DNA of 64,000 bases, from the NCBI GenBank assembly GCA_046328225.1, contig JAXLWZ010000005.1:115334-179333 (forward strand), given 5' to 3'. Below, piece by piece: positions 35,075 to 43,955 of this stretch. A program made the position numbers and the translations under genes. The DNA is from Amarobacillus sp046328225. GTDB taxonomy: Bacteria > Chloroflexota > Dehalococcoidia > Tepidiformales > Tepidiformaceae. Each line of letters begins with the position of its first letter. The stretch's first letter is position 1. Below the pieces are notes generated by a model that worked only from the letters and a program-made list of their open reading frames with translations, ran no database searches and had not been told where the DNA came from.

Positions 35075-36910
35075 CTAGTTGAGTTTGACAAGGGGGCCCT
35101 TCACCTGGGTGATTGCGCTGCTTTCGACGGTCACGGGGCCCTGGCCTTTCACATCGAGCGTGCCATTCGCCTTCACGGCGAGCGTCGCGGAGCTTTCGAC
35201 GGTGACGCCGCCGGTGCCCTTGATATCGAAGGTGCTCGTCGCCTCCTCTTTGATCGTGGCATTCGCTTTTGTGGCGATGTCCTTGCCCTGGATATTGATC
35301 GTCTCGGTCGCGGTAATGTCGATATTCTTCGCCTTGAGGATGATCTTGTCCTCGGCTTCGACAGTGATGGTCTTGCTGGCGGTATCGATCAGCACCTTGT
35401 TCTTGGTGCTCTTGTCGATGATGTGGATGGCTTCCTCGCCGGACTTGTCATTGAGGAGGATGGTGTGGCCGGCGCGCGTCTTGAGGATGCGCTGCTCGAC
35501 GTTTCCGCCGTTCACCGCTACAGAATGCTGCTCCAGCGGAGGCTTATCGGCACCGTTCCAGAGCGAGCCGACGACGATCGGCTGATTCAGATCGCCATGC
35601 TCGAAGACGACGAGGACCTCGTCGTTCACCTCGGGGAGGATCATGAGGCCGCGGCCGTTGCCCGCCATGGGCGAGGCGATGCGCACCCAGCCGGTCTCGA
35701 GCGAGTCATCGAGCCAGGGGTATTTCAGCTTCACGCGGCCCAGGTTCTCTTCGTCGTCGTTGTTCGTGACAAGCGCGATGGCGGCGTGCCGTTCGGTCGG
35801 CGTGCCGGTGAGAACACCCGCGCCGGTGGTGAGAAGACTCGCGATGGTCTCAGAACTCTGTCCGGCAACGCGGATTTCGGTGCGGTAGCCATCGGCATCG
35901 TACCGATGAATCGCCTGGGTAACGAAGTAATTGCCGTTGAAGCGAGAACCGGCATTGGCGAATTCGACCCGGGTACCGGCCTTGATGCCGGCATTCCCGT
36001 TGACGAGGGCCTCAGCCTGGACGTCCGCGGCGCCGGCCTCGCCCCTCGCGGCCTTCGCCACGACATCGGCATCCGCCTGGGTGGCCGCGGCGAGGCCGGT
36101 GAAGACCCACTTCGCGCGGCTAAAGGCCTGCTGCCCGAGGGCGAATCCATCCTCCGTGCCGGCCGTGGTGGCGCGCGGCGTGGACGCGTTGGTACCAACG
36201 ATCGCCGTCTTCTTCTTCGGATCCCAACCCCGGACCGTCACCTCGTTGAACGCGGCCTCGCCCGTGATCCGCGGCCGGAATTCGAAGACATTGTCCAAGA
36301 GCTTGAGCGTGGCGACCGGGGACGCACTGGCCAGGTCCGCGAGGCTCTTCACGATCAGCTTCCCGGCGGCGCCGCGCACCACGTGCCCGACGCGCCGCGC
36401 GCGCGTACAGAGGAATTCCCAGTCGGTCATGTTGTCCTGGAAAACGACCTCGTGCACCACCGTCGTGGACGTCGCCTCGACAGTAAGGCCGTTGGCGCGG
36501 GCGATCTTCCCAAAGAGGTCGCTATCGGAAACCTCCTGAAAGACCGCCGTCTTCTTCCCGCGATGCAGACGATGCGTCTTGTCGTAACCGCGAATGACGA
36601 GCGTACTCGTACCGCGGTACGGAACCATTGGCTCGATGGACGTAATCTCGCCGTTGATCAGTTCTCCAGATGTGAGGGTCGATCCTAAGTGCGAACGTGT
36701 TGCGAACGTAATTTGGACTGCCTTCCCAATAGCGAATTGAGCATCGTTCGCGTATGCCAGGTTCGCATCATAGAGCTCGATGCGAAACATGGAAGGAAGA
36801 TAGAGCGCGTCCTCCACCTCGACCGATAGGAGATTGTCCATCAGGTCGGAAGAAAAGTTGCTTCCCTGGAGCGTTATCGTCACGAAGGAGAGCTGGAGTT
36901 CCTCGGGCAT
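35075..36910 (-). CDS. eCIS VgrG-like spike protein (gp27/gp5 type)
   Basis: The 611-residue protein forms the central spike. The N-terminal gp27-like part (residues 1-350) includes LGSTLTSGELINGEITSIEP and an NMTDWEFLCTRARRVGHVV region; an OB-fold follows (NLGRVKLKYPWLDDSLETGWVRIASPMAGNGRG and VLVVFEHGDLNQPIVVGSLWNG); the C-terminus is a regular beta-helix of short repeats such as GTGGVTVESS and GQGPVTVESS. It ends right after the helix with no effector domain. It overlaps the LysM gene by one base (Afp8-like). Confidence 0.92.
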   Translation of the reverse strand: MPEELQLSFVTITLQGSNFSSDLMDNLLSVEVEDALYLPSMFRIELYDANLAYANDAQFAIGKAVQITFATRSHLGSTLTSGELINGEITSIEPMVPYRGTSTLVIRGYDKTHRLHRGKKTAVFQEVSDSDLFGKIARANGLTVEATSTTVVHEVVFQDNMTDWEFLCTRARRVGHVVRGAAGKLIVKSLADLASASPVATLKLLDNVFEFRPRITGEAAFNEVTVRGWDPKKKTAIVGTNASTPRATTAGTEDGFALGQQAFSRAKWVFTGLAAATQADADVVAKAARGEAGAADVQAEALVNGNAGIKAGTRVEFANAGSRFNGNYFVTQAIHRYDADGYRTEIRVAGQSSETIASLLTTGAGVLTGTPTERHAAIALVTNNDDEENLGRVKLKYPWLDDSLETGWVRIASPMAGNGRGLMILPEVNDEVLVVFEHGDLNQPIVVGSLWNGADKPPLEQHSVAVNGGNVEQRILKTRAGHTILLNDKSGEEAIHIIDKSTKNKVLIDTASKTITVEAEDKIILKAKNIDITATETINIQGKDIATKANATIKEEATSTFDIKGTGGVTVESSATLAVKANGTLDVKGQGPVTVESSAITQVKGPLVKLN

Positions 36911-37566
36911 CAGGCGGACTCCAACGGCGGCAGTGTCAGAATCATGCCGGGGCGGATACCGAGCGGGTTGTCGATGCCGTTCGCCTTCGCGATGTGCCGC
37001 CAGTGGCGCGATTCGCCGTATTCCTTTGCGGCGATGATGTCGAGTGTTTCCCGTTCGACCACGATGTGCGTCTTGTGACCGGCGACGCCGCCCGATGTCG
37101 GGTTCTGGGCCGCGAGCTGGGACGCGTCTTCCGCCTGCTTGAGGGAGAGGTCGACGGTGGCGCGAGTCGGTGTTCCATCGGCCATGAAGAGGTCGAACTT
37201 CGCCGAGATGCTGGTGACAACGGCCTTGAACGACCACGACTGGCCCCAGCGGAATTCGCACATTGGTGGGCGTGATTTGCCCGTGTTCGCGTCGGCTTTA
37301 TCGGGATTAACCATCGCGAGTTTCCACAACGGGTCGACGTAGGCGGAGCGCACGTCCTGCCCCTTCATGTGGGTATCGAAAAAGAGTTGCATGCGCAACT
37401 CGGCGGGGCTGCCGCCGGTGAATTCGAGCCCGGTTGTGTTCTCCCCGCCGGAGATCTTCTCGGCCCAGTTGTTGGACTTGGAGAAGCTATATTCGGAGGG
37501 ATTGAACATGACCTCGATCGAGGCATTCGTATCCAGGTTCGTGAACTTGGCTTTGACGAGCGTCAC
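36910..37566 (-). CDS. eCIS LysM-containing baseplate hub protein
   Basis: The 218-residue protein matches the Afp7/gp53-like component: an N-terminal FNPSEYSFSKSNNW tail-protein domain, a central DVRSAYVDPLWKL segment, and a C-terminal LysM motif (HIVVERETLDIIAAKEYGESRHWRHIAKANGIDNPLGIRPGMIL). LysM here is a protein-protein contact within the hub rather than a wall anchor, by analogy with gp53. It overlaps the spike gene by one base. Confidence 0.9.
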   Translation of the reverse strand: MTLVKAKFTNLDTNASIEVMFNPSEYSFSKSNNWAEKISGGENTTGLEFTGGSPAELRMQLFFDTHMKGQDVRSAYVDPLWKLAMVNPDKADANTGKSRPPMCEFRWGQSWSFKAVVTSISAKFDLFMADGTPTRATVDLSLKQAEDASQLAAQNPTSGGVAGHKTHIVVERETLDIIAAKEYGESRHWRHIAKANGIDNPLGIRPGMILTLPPLESA

Positions 37567-37588
37567 GGCGCCACTCCCTTCGCGGGCA

Positions 37589-40500
37589 TCACACCCACCC
37601 CCGTTCGCGTTCGCGTTCGACCCTCAAGCGGCGGCGAAGGTCCTGCCAGAGGCGGTCCGCGAGCTTATCGAGTTCGCGCGGGAGTTCGGGCGCCCCCCAA
37701 TCGAAGCCGGTGGCGAGGACCCTCGTGGAGTCGCTGGCCCCGTCACCGCTCTCGATGATTCTGCCCACGGCCTCGGATGCGTCTGGTTCGCGCTGCACCT
37801 GCGCCTGCGCGGGCGGGGCCGTGGGCGCCGGCGCAAGCGGCATCTGGGCGGGCGTGAGACGGGGGTAGGCGAGCACGGGCCCCGGCGCGGCGAGTTCGTT
37901 CGAGCGTTGAACCACGGGTGCCGGCGCGGCCGCGAGTGCGAGGGGCGCCGGCCCGGCCGCGGGAGCAGCCTCGACGCGCGCCATCGCCCGCGCGACCTGG
38001 CGAGCCGGTGCAGCCAGCGGTCGGGGCGCCGCGGACTCGGCGAACGGCAGGGCAGGCGCCGGCGCTTCGCTACCGGATGGGCGCACGACGGCCCGGTGCG
38101 CGAAGCTCCGCGACGGCGCCGGACCGAGCGAAAGCGGCGCAGGCTCGCTTGGGACGGCAGGTGCCGCATTCTCTACAACGCGCGCGACGGTGGGCATCGC
38201 GACCGGAGCCGTCGCCGGGCCCGAAAGGGATGCCAGGTCGAGGGAAGCAGGCGGAGGTGGCGTCGCGGTGAAGGTGCCGGTCAGCGCCTCGGTCGCGGCC
38301 CGCCGCCGGAGCTGCAGCGCCGGGCTGGCCGCCGGCTGCGAACGAGTCACAGAAGCCGTCGGCGACGCCGGCAGGGGCAACGATGGCGTGCCTGCGTCTT
38401 CGGCCTCGGCGGTGTTGTCCGCCGTACGCGCGATGGGCATGGTCGCGGTGTGCGCCAGGGATTCAGTGGCCGGAATCGCCATCGGGAGCGCCGACGAGGC
38501 CGGGCTCGCGGACGGCGAATCGACGGCACGCGCGATTGCCGGCACCGGGGTACTTGTCGCTCCCTCGACCCGCGGCTCGCCGCCCGCGCTGGCCAACGGG
38601 AGGCCTGCGACGTCCGCCGACGTGGTCCCGGCTGCGAGCCCGGGCTCGGCCACAGCACGTGCGACTGCGGTCATCGGTGCCAGCGGACTTGTGACCGTCA
38701 CATCGAGGGTCGAACCGGTCAGAGCGGCCAGCGGGAGGGAAGTCGGCACCGCGTCCGGCGCCGCGTCGCCGAGGGGGCCCCGGCTAACACTAGACCCGGT
38801 CACTCCCGTGGGGCTTTCGGATGCCACCGCGCGCGCCACCGGCAGCGACGACGGCGTGCCCCCCGGCGGCACCGGCGCGGCAGCGGGGACGGCGCGCCCC
38901 GGCTCCCCGGGGACACCGGCCGCAGCGATGCCGGGCACGTGTCCGGTTGGCGGCGAGGCGAGCGGCAGCGGCACCGGTGGCCCATCGCCGGGAGAAGGCA
39001 CGAACGCGACGGCAGGCGTGCCGGCGACATCCACCGCGCGCGCGATGGACGACGCGGGCGAATCGGCCGAAGACCCGCCGCCCAGGGCACTTGCCGGGGA
39101 CGCGACCGAAGCTGCAGTCTGCTCCGCCTCCGCACCCATCGGCGTGGCAAGGGGCAGCGAAGCGGCGGCCGCATCCAGCGCCGCGTCAGCTCCCGCCCGC
39201 GCGGTGACCGCCGGCGTCCGGGAGCCCGCAGGCGAACCGGTCTCGCGGGCCGGCGATGCGGGCGTTCGCGCGATAGGGGCCGGTGCGGCGGGCGAGGCCG
39301 GTGCTGCGGGCGATGCGGCCTCGCCAACCCGCGCAACTCCGGATGACGTCTGCGGCGAGGTCGCGCGAGCCACCGGCGCGGGGCCGCTCGCGGGCGTGGA
39401 TGCGAGCGGAAGCACGGGGGCGTCCGGAGCAGGCCCGGGAGCGACCACCATGGGGTCGTTCGCGAGTTCGCTCGTCGAGCCCCTCCCGGCGTCGGCGCCA
39501 GCGTCCGCTGCGAACGGCAATGGCAGCGGCGAAGCCTCGACCGGCATGTCCACGATGCGCGCAATGGGCGGCGGCGGCGCTGCGTGCTCCGCGGCCCCCG
39601 TCGTTCGGGCCGCCGCCGTCTCGGACGCGGGAATCGCGAGGGACGTCCCGCCGTCCGCGGTGCTGCGCGCGATGGGTGGTGGTTCGGCGTTCGCCGGCAC
39701 AGCCGCGCTCCCCGACATGGGCTTCGCACTTATGTCTTGCGCGGAACTGCCCGCTTGAATCGTCTCTGTGCCGACGGCCGCCCCGGCCGGCGCGGCTCCG
39801 GTCGCGGTGGTGCGCGCGAGCGGCATGCCGGGCACCGACGGACCACCGTCCGAAGCCCCGAACGGCACGGCACTCGTGGGCACCGCGGCGGAAGGCGGGC
39901 TGCCAGCTCCACCCGGCGTCGCGGACGGCGCCACGGCGCGCGCCACCGTCGCTGGCGTCTGTCCCGGGCTCGGGGCTCCGCCGCTCTCGCCTCGGGTGTC
40001 GGCTCCGCGGAGTGGCAGGGCGGAGTCGTTCGCACTATCCGGTCGAGGTTGCCCCGGCACGGACGTTTCGGCCGAGGTACGCCGGACCAGTGCGCTCCCG
40101 GCAGACGGAGCCGGACTCGCCGGGTTCGCACCCTGGGTCGTCGCCCCGAATGGAGCGGCAGGCTGCGTTTGGGGCGTCGAGCCCGCAGCAACCGGTCCCG
40201 GTGCCGTGGGCGATGCCGGGGCGGCGAGCGGGAGATCGAGCGGCCCGGCGGGAGCCTCCGTCGTGTGCTCGACCGCCGCGATGCGAGCGATGGCCGGGGC
40301 ATCCGGCGCATGGCCAGCGGGTTCGGACGATGCGACTACGGATTCGACCGCGTCGGGGAGTCGTTGAGCCAGGCCGGGTGCGGTTGGTGAAGCTGCCGCG
40401 CCGGTCGCCGTCGCGCTGCCGGGCCCCGCGGCCCGTTCGGTCTGGATATCGCCCCCGGCGATGGGCGCGGCCGGCCGGGCGCTCCCTACAGGGCTGGCGG

Positions 40501-42430
40501 GCTGTGCAGCATCCGGCGCGATGGTCGAACGTGCGATCGTCTGCGACGGTGGTTCGCTCGCGACGGGCGCGGACGGCGCAGTCGCCGTGGTATCCGCGGT
40601 GCGCGCGGTGGGTGGCGCGGGTGGCGTCGCGAGGGGGAGGTCCGTCTCGCCTGCGATACCGGGCTCGGCGCCCGCCGCCGGGGCTGGCACGGATGCCGTC
40701 GCGCGCGGAACGCCCACAGCCGAAGCAGCCGAAGCAGCCGGGGTCGCTGTGGCTTGCGAGGGAGACGCCGGCGCCCTTTCGGCGTCGCCAGGGACGACCT
40801 CGTGGGCAAGTGGTGCAGGCGTGCTACTTGGGCCGCCCGTGGGGCCCCGCGTGGCGGCCGGTGCCATGGCGTTCGGCAACTCGTCCGTGGCCGCGGGTGG
40901 GGATGCCGGGGTGCGCGCGACCGTCGGCCTCGCTGGGGCACCGGGCCCCGTGCCGGGCGTGTCCGATGCCACGTCCCCGGGCGGCGCGAGCGGGAGCGCG
41001 AGGGGCTCCGCCGCGCCCGCAGTGGCGGTGGGATCGATAGCGCGCGCGATGTTCGGCGGCATGCCCGGCTCTTCCTGGGGCACCTGGGGCGCCGAGGACG
41101 GCGAGTCGGGCATGGTCGAGCGCGCGATGGGAGTATCCGCGGCGGAGCCGCTGCCGGGGGTGGGAACAGGCGGTGGCGGCACGGCGGGGCTTCCGCCGGG
41201 GGCATCGTCGTCGCCGGGAGCATCATCATTGGCGGCCGGGACATCGGGGCTCGCGACCGACCGCGCGATGGGCATGGTCGGCTGGTTCGCGGCCGCCAGC
41301 GGCGGGGCGACGACCGCCGGGCTCGATGCGGCGCTGCTGCTCGGTATCGGCGCGGCGGGTGCCACCGGTGCATGCGAAGTGGCGGGACCGGGTGCCGATG
41401 GCGCAGGCTCCGTTCGCCGGGCTACCGCGGGCGGTGGCGATGGGTCGGGCGCGTCCCGCAGGGAGTCGGTGTTCACATACTGGACGGCGTCGCGGAGGCG
41501 GCGCGTGCGGCCCGTCGCGAGCGGCGGTGGCGCCGACGAGAACGACGCGCCGGACGCGGGCGGCGGCGCCGGCGGGGCAGCCGGTGGCGCCGCCGGGGTG
41601 CGCTGCAGGGAGCTCTGTGCCGGCCGCGACGGAGGTGCCGCCGGTGCCGGTGCTGGCGAAGCCGCTGCTTCCGGCGCACCTTCGGACCAGCGCCGGACGG
41701 GGGCCACCGGGCCCGCCTGGGCGACGCGTTCGGCGCGCGTGAGCGGCTGCTCGATGCCACCCTGCTCGCGTGCGCGCTCGAGCCACACCGGCGGCCGCGC
41801 GCTGTCCGCCGCGCCGGCGCCTGCGGACATCCGCTCGAACATCTGCTGAAGGGGATCCATGTCGTTGGCGGCGGAGCGCTGGGCGCGCGGCCCGAGCGGC
41901 GAGCCCTCGGCCGAAGCCCCGCTAATGATTGAGGCCGGGTCGGAGTAGCTCATCAGGGACGGGAGCGACCCGATGAATTCGTCGTCGGCTTCCAGTTCCT
42001 CGCCATCGCCCCACGCGGCGATGACATCATCGGCGAGGGGGGTCTGGGTGATGCGGCTCGCCATCGAAAGGTTCTCGGCGGCGGTCACGGCCGTCGTGCC
42101 AAAGCCGGCGTTGGGGCCGAGCATGGGCGACGATGCGTTTCGCATGAGGCGGGCGGCGAGGTCGTGCTGGAAGGATCGCGACTCAGGGTCGTCGCCGGCG
42201 GAAACGGTGGGGGAGGCGGCAAACCGGGCGACGGCACGCGCGGGAGCGGGTCGAATCGGTGCTTCCATGGCGGGCGTAGCCGGCGCAGCTTCCGCGGGCA
42301 CGGGTGCCACCGCCTCGGGTTCGGGTTCGACCGCGCGGGCGATGGCCGGGGGCGCGGGGGGCATCACCGGCGGCGGCGCCAGGACCGGCTCCCCGGCGGG
42401 CTCGCGACGGCGAAACGGCCAGCGTGCCAA
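37589..42430 (-). CDS. Giant Pro/Ala-rich low-complexity eCIS protein, 1613 aa
   Basis: I cannot assign a family. The protein is almost entirely disordered-looking and rich in Pro, Ala, Ser and Thr. Short motifs recur: [IV]AR[AST] more than 20 times (PIARS, AIARA, TIARS) and LPLA about eight times. Ordered-looking ends remain: the N-terminal 60-240 region (SFQHDLAARLMRNASSP, DPLQQMFERMS) and a charged helix at the C-terminus (ELDKLADRLWQDLRRRLRVERERERG). It starts at TTG one base after the tube-initiator stop and lies between that gene and the LysM gene. A tape-measure or scaffold role is a guess; the position supports involvement. Confidence 0.75.
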   Translation of the reverse strand: MARWPFRRREPAGEPVLAPPPVMPPAPPAIARAVEPEPEAVAPVPAEAAPATPAMEAPIRPAPARAVARFAASPTVSAGDDPESRSFQHDLAARLMRNASSPMLGPNAGFGTTAVTAAENLSMASRITQTPLADDVIAAWGDGEELEADDEFIGSLPSLMSYSDPASIISGASAEGSPLGPRAQRSAANDMDPLQQMFERMSAGAGAADSARPPVWLERAREQGGIEQPLTRAERVAQAGPVAPVRRWSEGAPEAAASPAPAPAAPPSRPAQSSLQRTPAAPPAAPPAPPPASGASFSSAPPPLATGRTRRLRDAVQYVNTDSLRDAPDPSPPPAVARRTEPAPSAPGPATSHAPVAPAAPIPSSSAASSPAVVAPPLAAANQPTMPIARSVASPDVPAANDDAPGDDDAPGGSPAVPPPPVPTPGSGSAADTPIARSTMPDSPSSAPQVPQEEPGMPPNIARAIDPTATAGAAEPLALPLAPPGDVASDTPGTGPGAPARPTVARTPASPPAATDELPNAMAPAATRGPTGGPSSTPAPLAHEVVPGDAERAPASPSQATATPAASAASAVGVPRATASVPAPAAGAEPGIAGETDLPLATPPAPPTARTADTTATAPSAPVASEPPSQTIARSTIAPDAAQPASPVGSARPAAPIAGGDIQTERAAGPGSATATGAAASPTAPGLAQRLPDAVESVVASSEPAGHAPDAPAIARIAAVEHTTEAPAGPLDLPLAAPASPTAPGPVAAGSTPQTQPAAPFGATTQGANPASPAPSAGSALVRRTSAETSVPGQPRPDSANDSALPLRGADTRGESGGAPSPGQTPATVARAVAPSATPGGAGSPPSAAVPTSAVPFGASDGGPSVPGMPLARTTATGAAPAGAAVGTETIQAGSSAQDISAKPMSGSAAVPANAEPPPIARSTADGGTSLAIPASETAAARTTGAAEHAAPPPPIARIVDMPVEASPLPLPFAADAGADAGRGSTSELANDPMVVAPGPAPDAPVLPLASTPASGPAPVARATSPQTSSGVARVGEAASPAAPASPAAPAPIARTPASPARETGSPAGSRTPAVTARAGADAALDAAAASLPLATPMGAEAEQTAASVASPASALGGGSSADSPASSIARAVDVAGTPAVAFVPSPGDGPPVPLPLASPPTGHVPGIAAAGVPGEPGRAVPAAAPVPPGGTPSSLPVARAVASESPTGVTGSSVSRGPLGDAAPDAVPTSLPLAALTGSTLDVTVTSPLAPMTAVARAVAEPGLAAGTTSADVAGLPLASAGGEPRVEGATSTPVPAIARAVDSPSASPASSALPMAIPATESLAHTATMPIARTADNTAEAEDAGTPSLPLPASPTASVTRSQPAASPALQLRRRAATEALTGTFTATPPPPASLDLASLSGPATAPVAMPTVARVVENAAPAVPSEPAPLSLGPAPSRSFAHRAVVRPSGSEAPAPALPFAESAAPRPLAAPARQVARAMARVEAAPAAGPAPLALAAAPAPVVQRSNELAAPGPVLAYPRLTPAQMPLAPAPTAPPAQAQVQREPDASEAVGRIIESGDGASDSTRVLATGFDWGAPELPRELDKLADRLWQDLRRRLRVERERERGWV

Positions 42431-42431
42431 C

Positions 42432-42875
42432 CTACTGCCTCACCACTTCGGCGTCGGCGAAGGCGATTTCGAAGCTCTCGATCAGCGCCTCCGAAGACGA
42501 CGCCACCAGCGACGGCGAGGACCACTTCGTCGGAAACGCGCCGTGCAGGTTCCAGCGGAGCGCTTCGGTGTGGTCGAGCTTATAGAGGACGACGGAGATG
42601 TTCTTCAGCTCGGTCGTCTTGTCGGCGGCGGTGATGAAGCGGTTGTACCAGGCGTACAGCTCGGGGCCGTCGGCGACGCCGCGCTTCAGGGTGAGGGGCG
42701 TGTAGCTGACGCGGCCGGGAAGGCGGTGGGTGTAGCCGTTGAGGCCACCCTCTTTGTACTCGAAGACGTCGGTGGACATCTGGAGGCCCGACGATTCGGT
42801 GAAGCGCGCGGACTGGATGCCATCGATTTCGACGACGAACTGGTGTGAAACGAGCGGGTCGGCGGGTTCGGGCAA
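42432..42875 (-). CDS. eCIS inner-tube/tube-initiator protein (gp19 family, copy 2)
   Basis: A 147-residue T4 gp19-like tube protein: LVSHQFVVEIDGIQSARFTESSGLQ and YTPLTLKRGVADGPELYAWYNRF are the family's two conserved regions. A second, diverged tube gene next to the LysM protein matches Afp5, which starts the tube at the baseplate, while 43486-43929 is the main tube. It is separated from the small upstream gene by four bases. Confidence 0.92.
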   Translation of the reverse strand: MPEPADPLVSHQFVVEIDGIQSARFTESSGLQMSTDVFEYKEGGLNGYTHRLPGRVSYTPLTLKRGVADGPELYAWYNRFITAADKTTELKNISVVLYKLDHTEALRWNLHGAFPTKWSSPSLVASSSEALIESFEIAFADAEVVRQ

Positions 42876-42879
42876 GGCG

Positions 42880-43095
42880 CTACCTTCCTCCCTCGTTCAG
42901 CCGGCTGTTGATGGCGGCGACTTCGGCCACCCACTTCCGCCGTTCCGCGTGATCCATCTCGAGGATGGTGTCGGCGGGCCAATGGAAGTGGTAGGCGAGA
43001 TAGGCTACCTCCTCGTAGACCCGGTCGAGGGGGTAGCCGGCTATCCCCCCAGGCTGGCGATATCGACCTCCACGTCGGTTCCACAGCCGGGGCAC
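42880..43095 (-). CDS. Small eCIS protein of the DUF6760 type
   Basis: A short protein with the core GYPLDRVYEEVAYLAYHFHWPADTILEMDHAERRKWVAEVAAINSRL, a compact helical domain I associate with DUF6760 genes in injection-system clusters. The first 17 residues from the ATG at 43095 overlap the upstream gene in another frame and look unlike protein (RRGGRYRQPGG). The conserved part begins at an ATA codon preceded by a GGGGGG run. The real start may therefore be non-canonical. A chaperone or assembly role is inferred from location. Confidence 0.7.
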   Translation of the reverse strand: MPRLWNRRGGRYRQPGGIAGYPLDRVYEEVAYLAYHFHWPADTILEMDHAERRKWVAEVAAINSRLNEGGR

Positions 43096-43409
43096 TGGGC
43101 GGTGACGATGGACGTCCCGCGTTCGTTGAGCTGGCGGTAGAGGCGCTGGAGGTAGGCGAGGTCGCCCGTGAAGAGGCTTTCTATTTCGTGCGGAGTGACG
43201 ACCTGCAGGCTCCCGAGCCGGGTGATGACGCGGGAGAGCAGGATGATGACGAGGTAGGCCTGGTTCTGGCGGACGCGCGGGTCGCGCAGCGGTGCGATTT
43301 CGTCCATCGCCGTGGCGAGGCGCATGGAGCCTTCCCGGTGCACGTTGCCCTGGGAATCGACGTAGCCGCGGGGGAGAACGAAATCGAACTCCGTCTGAAG
43401 AAGTGCCAT
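43041..43409 (-). CDS. eCIS tail assembly protein with a zinc-type Cys pair
   Basis: The 122-residue protein has an LLQTEFDFVLPRGYVDSQGNVHREGSMRLATAMDEI opening followed by a helical stretch (NQAYLVIILLSRVITRLGSL), a conserved order seen in small tail-assembly proteins of this system. It ends with CPGCGTDVEVDIASLGG, a possible metal-binding knuckle. A role in tube assembly is inferred from context. It overlaps the DUF6760-type gene. Confidence 0.75.
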   Translation of the reverse strand: MALLQTEFDFVLPRGYVDSQGNVHREGSMRLATAMDEIAPLRDPRVRQNQAYLVIILLSRVITRLGSLQVVTPHEIESLFTGDLAYLQRLYRQLNERGTSIVTAQCPGCGTDVEVDIASLGG

Positions 43410-43425
43410 GGCGTTCCAGTGTGTT

Positions 43426-43458
43426 CAGCCGGGAGGCGGCGATGCTGCCTCCCGGCTG
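43426..43458 (-). promoter_or_regulatory. Strong intercistronic hairpin after the tube gene
   Basis: A perfect 12-bp stem (CAGCCGGGAGGC with GCCTCCCGGCTG) and a 9-base loop lie between the main tube stop (43486) and the next start (43409). No T-run follows on the minus strand, so it looks like an RNA processing or 3'-protection element rather than a full terminator. Confidence 0.6.
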
Positions 43459-43485
43459 GATGAGGGTCGGCGCCGGGAGGCCGCG

Positions 43486-43929
43486 TTACTTTTCGCGGAC
43501 GATCCCTTCGTGGACGATGGTCAACTCCTCGGTGAGGACGCCGCTATCGCCGGCGGACATGTTGCCGAAGCTGTACTTCGACGGCCAGCCGTTGACGAAG
43601 TTCCAGCGGGCGATCTCCGTGAACTTGACGTCGAAGGCGATGATCGAGCCGTTCTTGCGGGCGCCCTTGATGTCGCCGTCCTCGACCATCTTGCGCCAGG
43701 CGTTGCAATCCAGGGCATTGGTCACACCGCGCTTGAGCGTGATGTCGCCCCATTTGCTGCGGCCCGGGATCTTCATGATCACGTCCTTGCCGTCGGGCGT
43801 GGTCACCTTGTGCTCAACGACTTCCTGCTCGCTGCCGATGCCGGAAATATCGGTGAAGTAGCCGGAAATGATGCCCTGGACTTCGAGTGCGAACTGATAC
43901 CCAATCAGGGGGTCGGTGCGGTCAGGCAT
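43486..43929 (-). CDS. eCIS main inner-tube protein (gp19 family, copy 1)
   Basis: The 147-residue protein is a T4 gp19-like tube subunit: DPLIGYQFALEVQGIISGYFTDISG, then KIPGRSKWGDITLKRGV and NGWPSKYSF. Tube hexamers stack inside the sheath and carry cargo (Afp1-like). It follows the sheath gene by 26 bases, the order expected for the two most abundant parts, and a strong hairpin comes directly after. Confidence 0.94.
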   Translation of the reverse strand: MPDRTDPLIGYQFALEVQGIISGYFTDISGIGSEQEVVEHKVTTPDGKDVIMKIPGRSKWGDITLKRGVTNALDCNAWRKMVEDGDIKGARKNGSIIAFDVKFTEIARWNFVNGWPSKYSFGNMSAGDSGVLTEELTIVHEGIVREK

Positions 43930-43955
43930 GGCTATGTCTCCTCAGGTTCCCTGGA

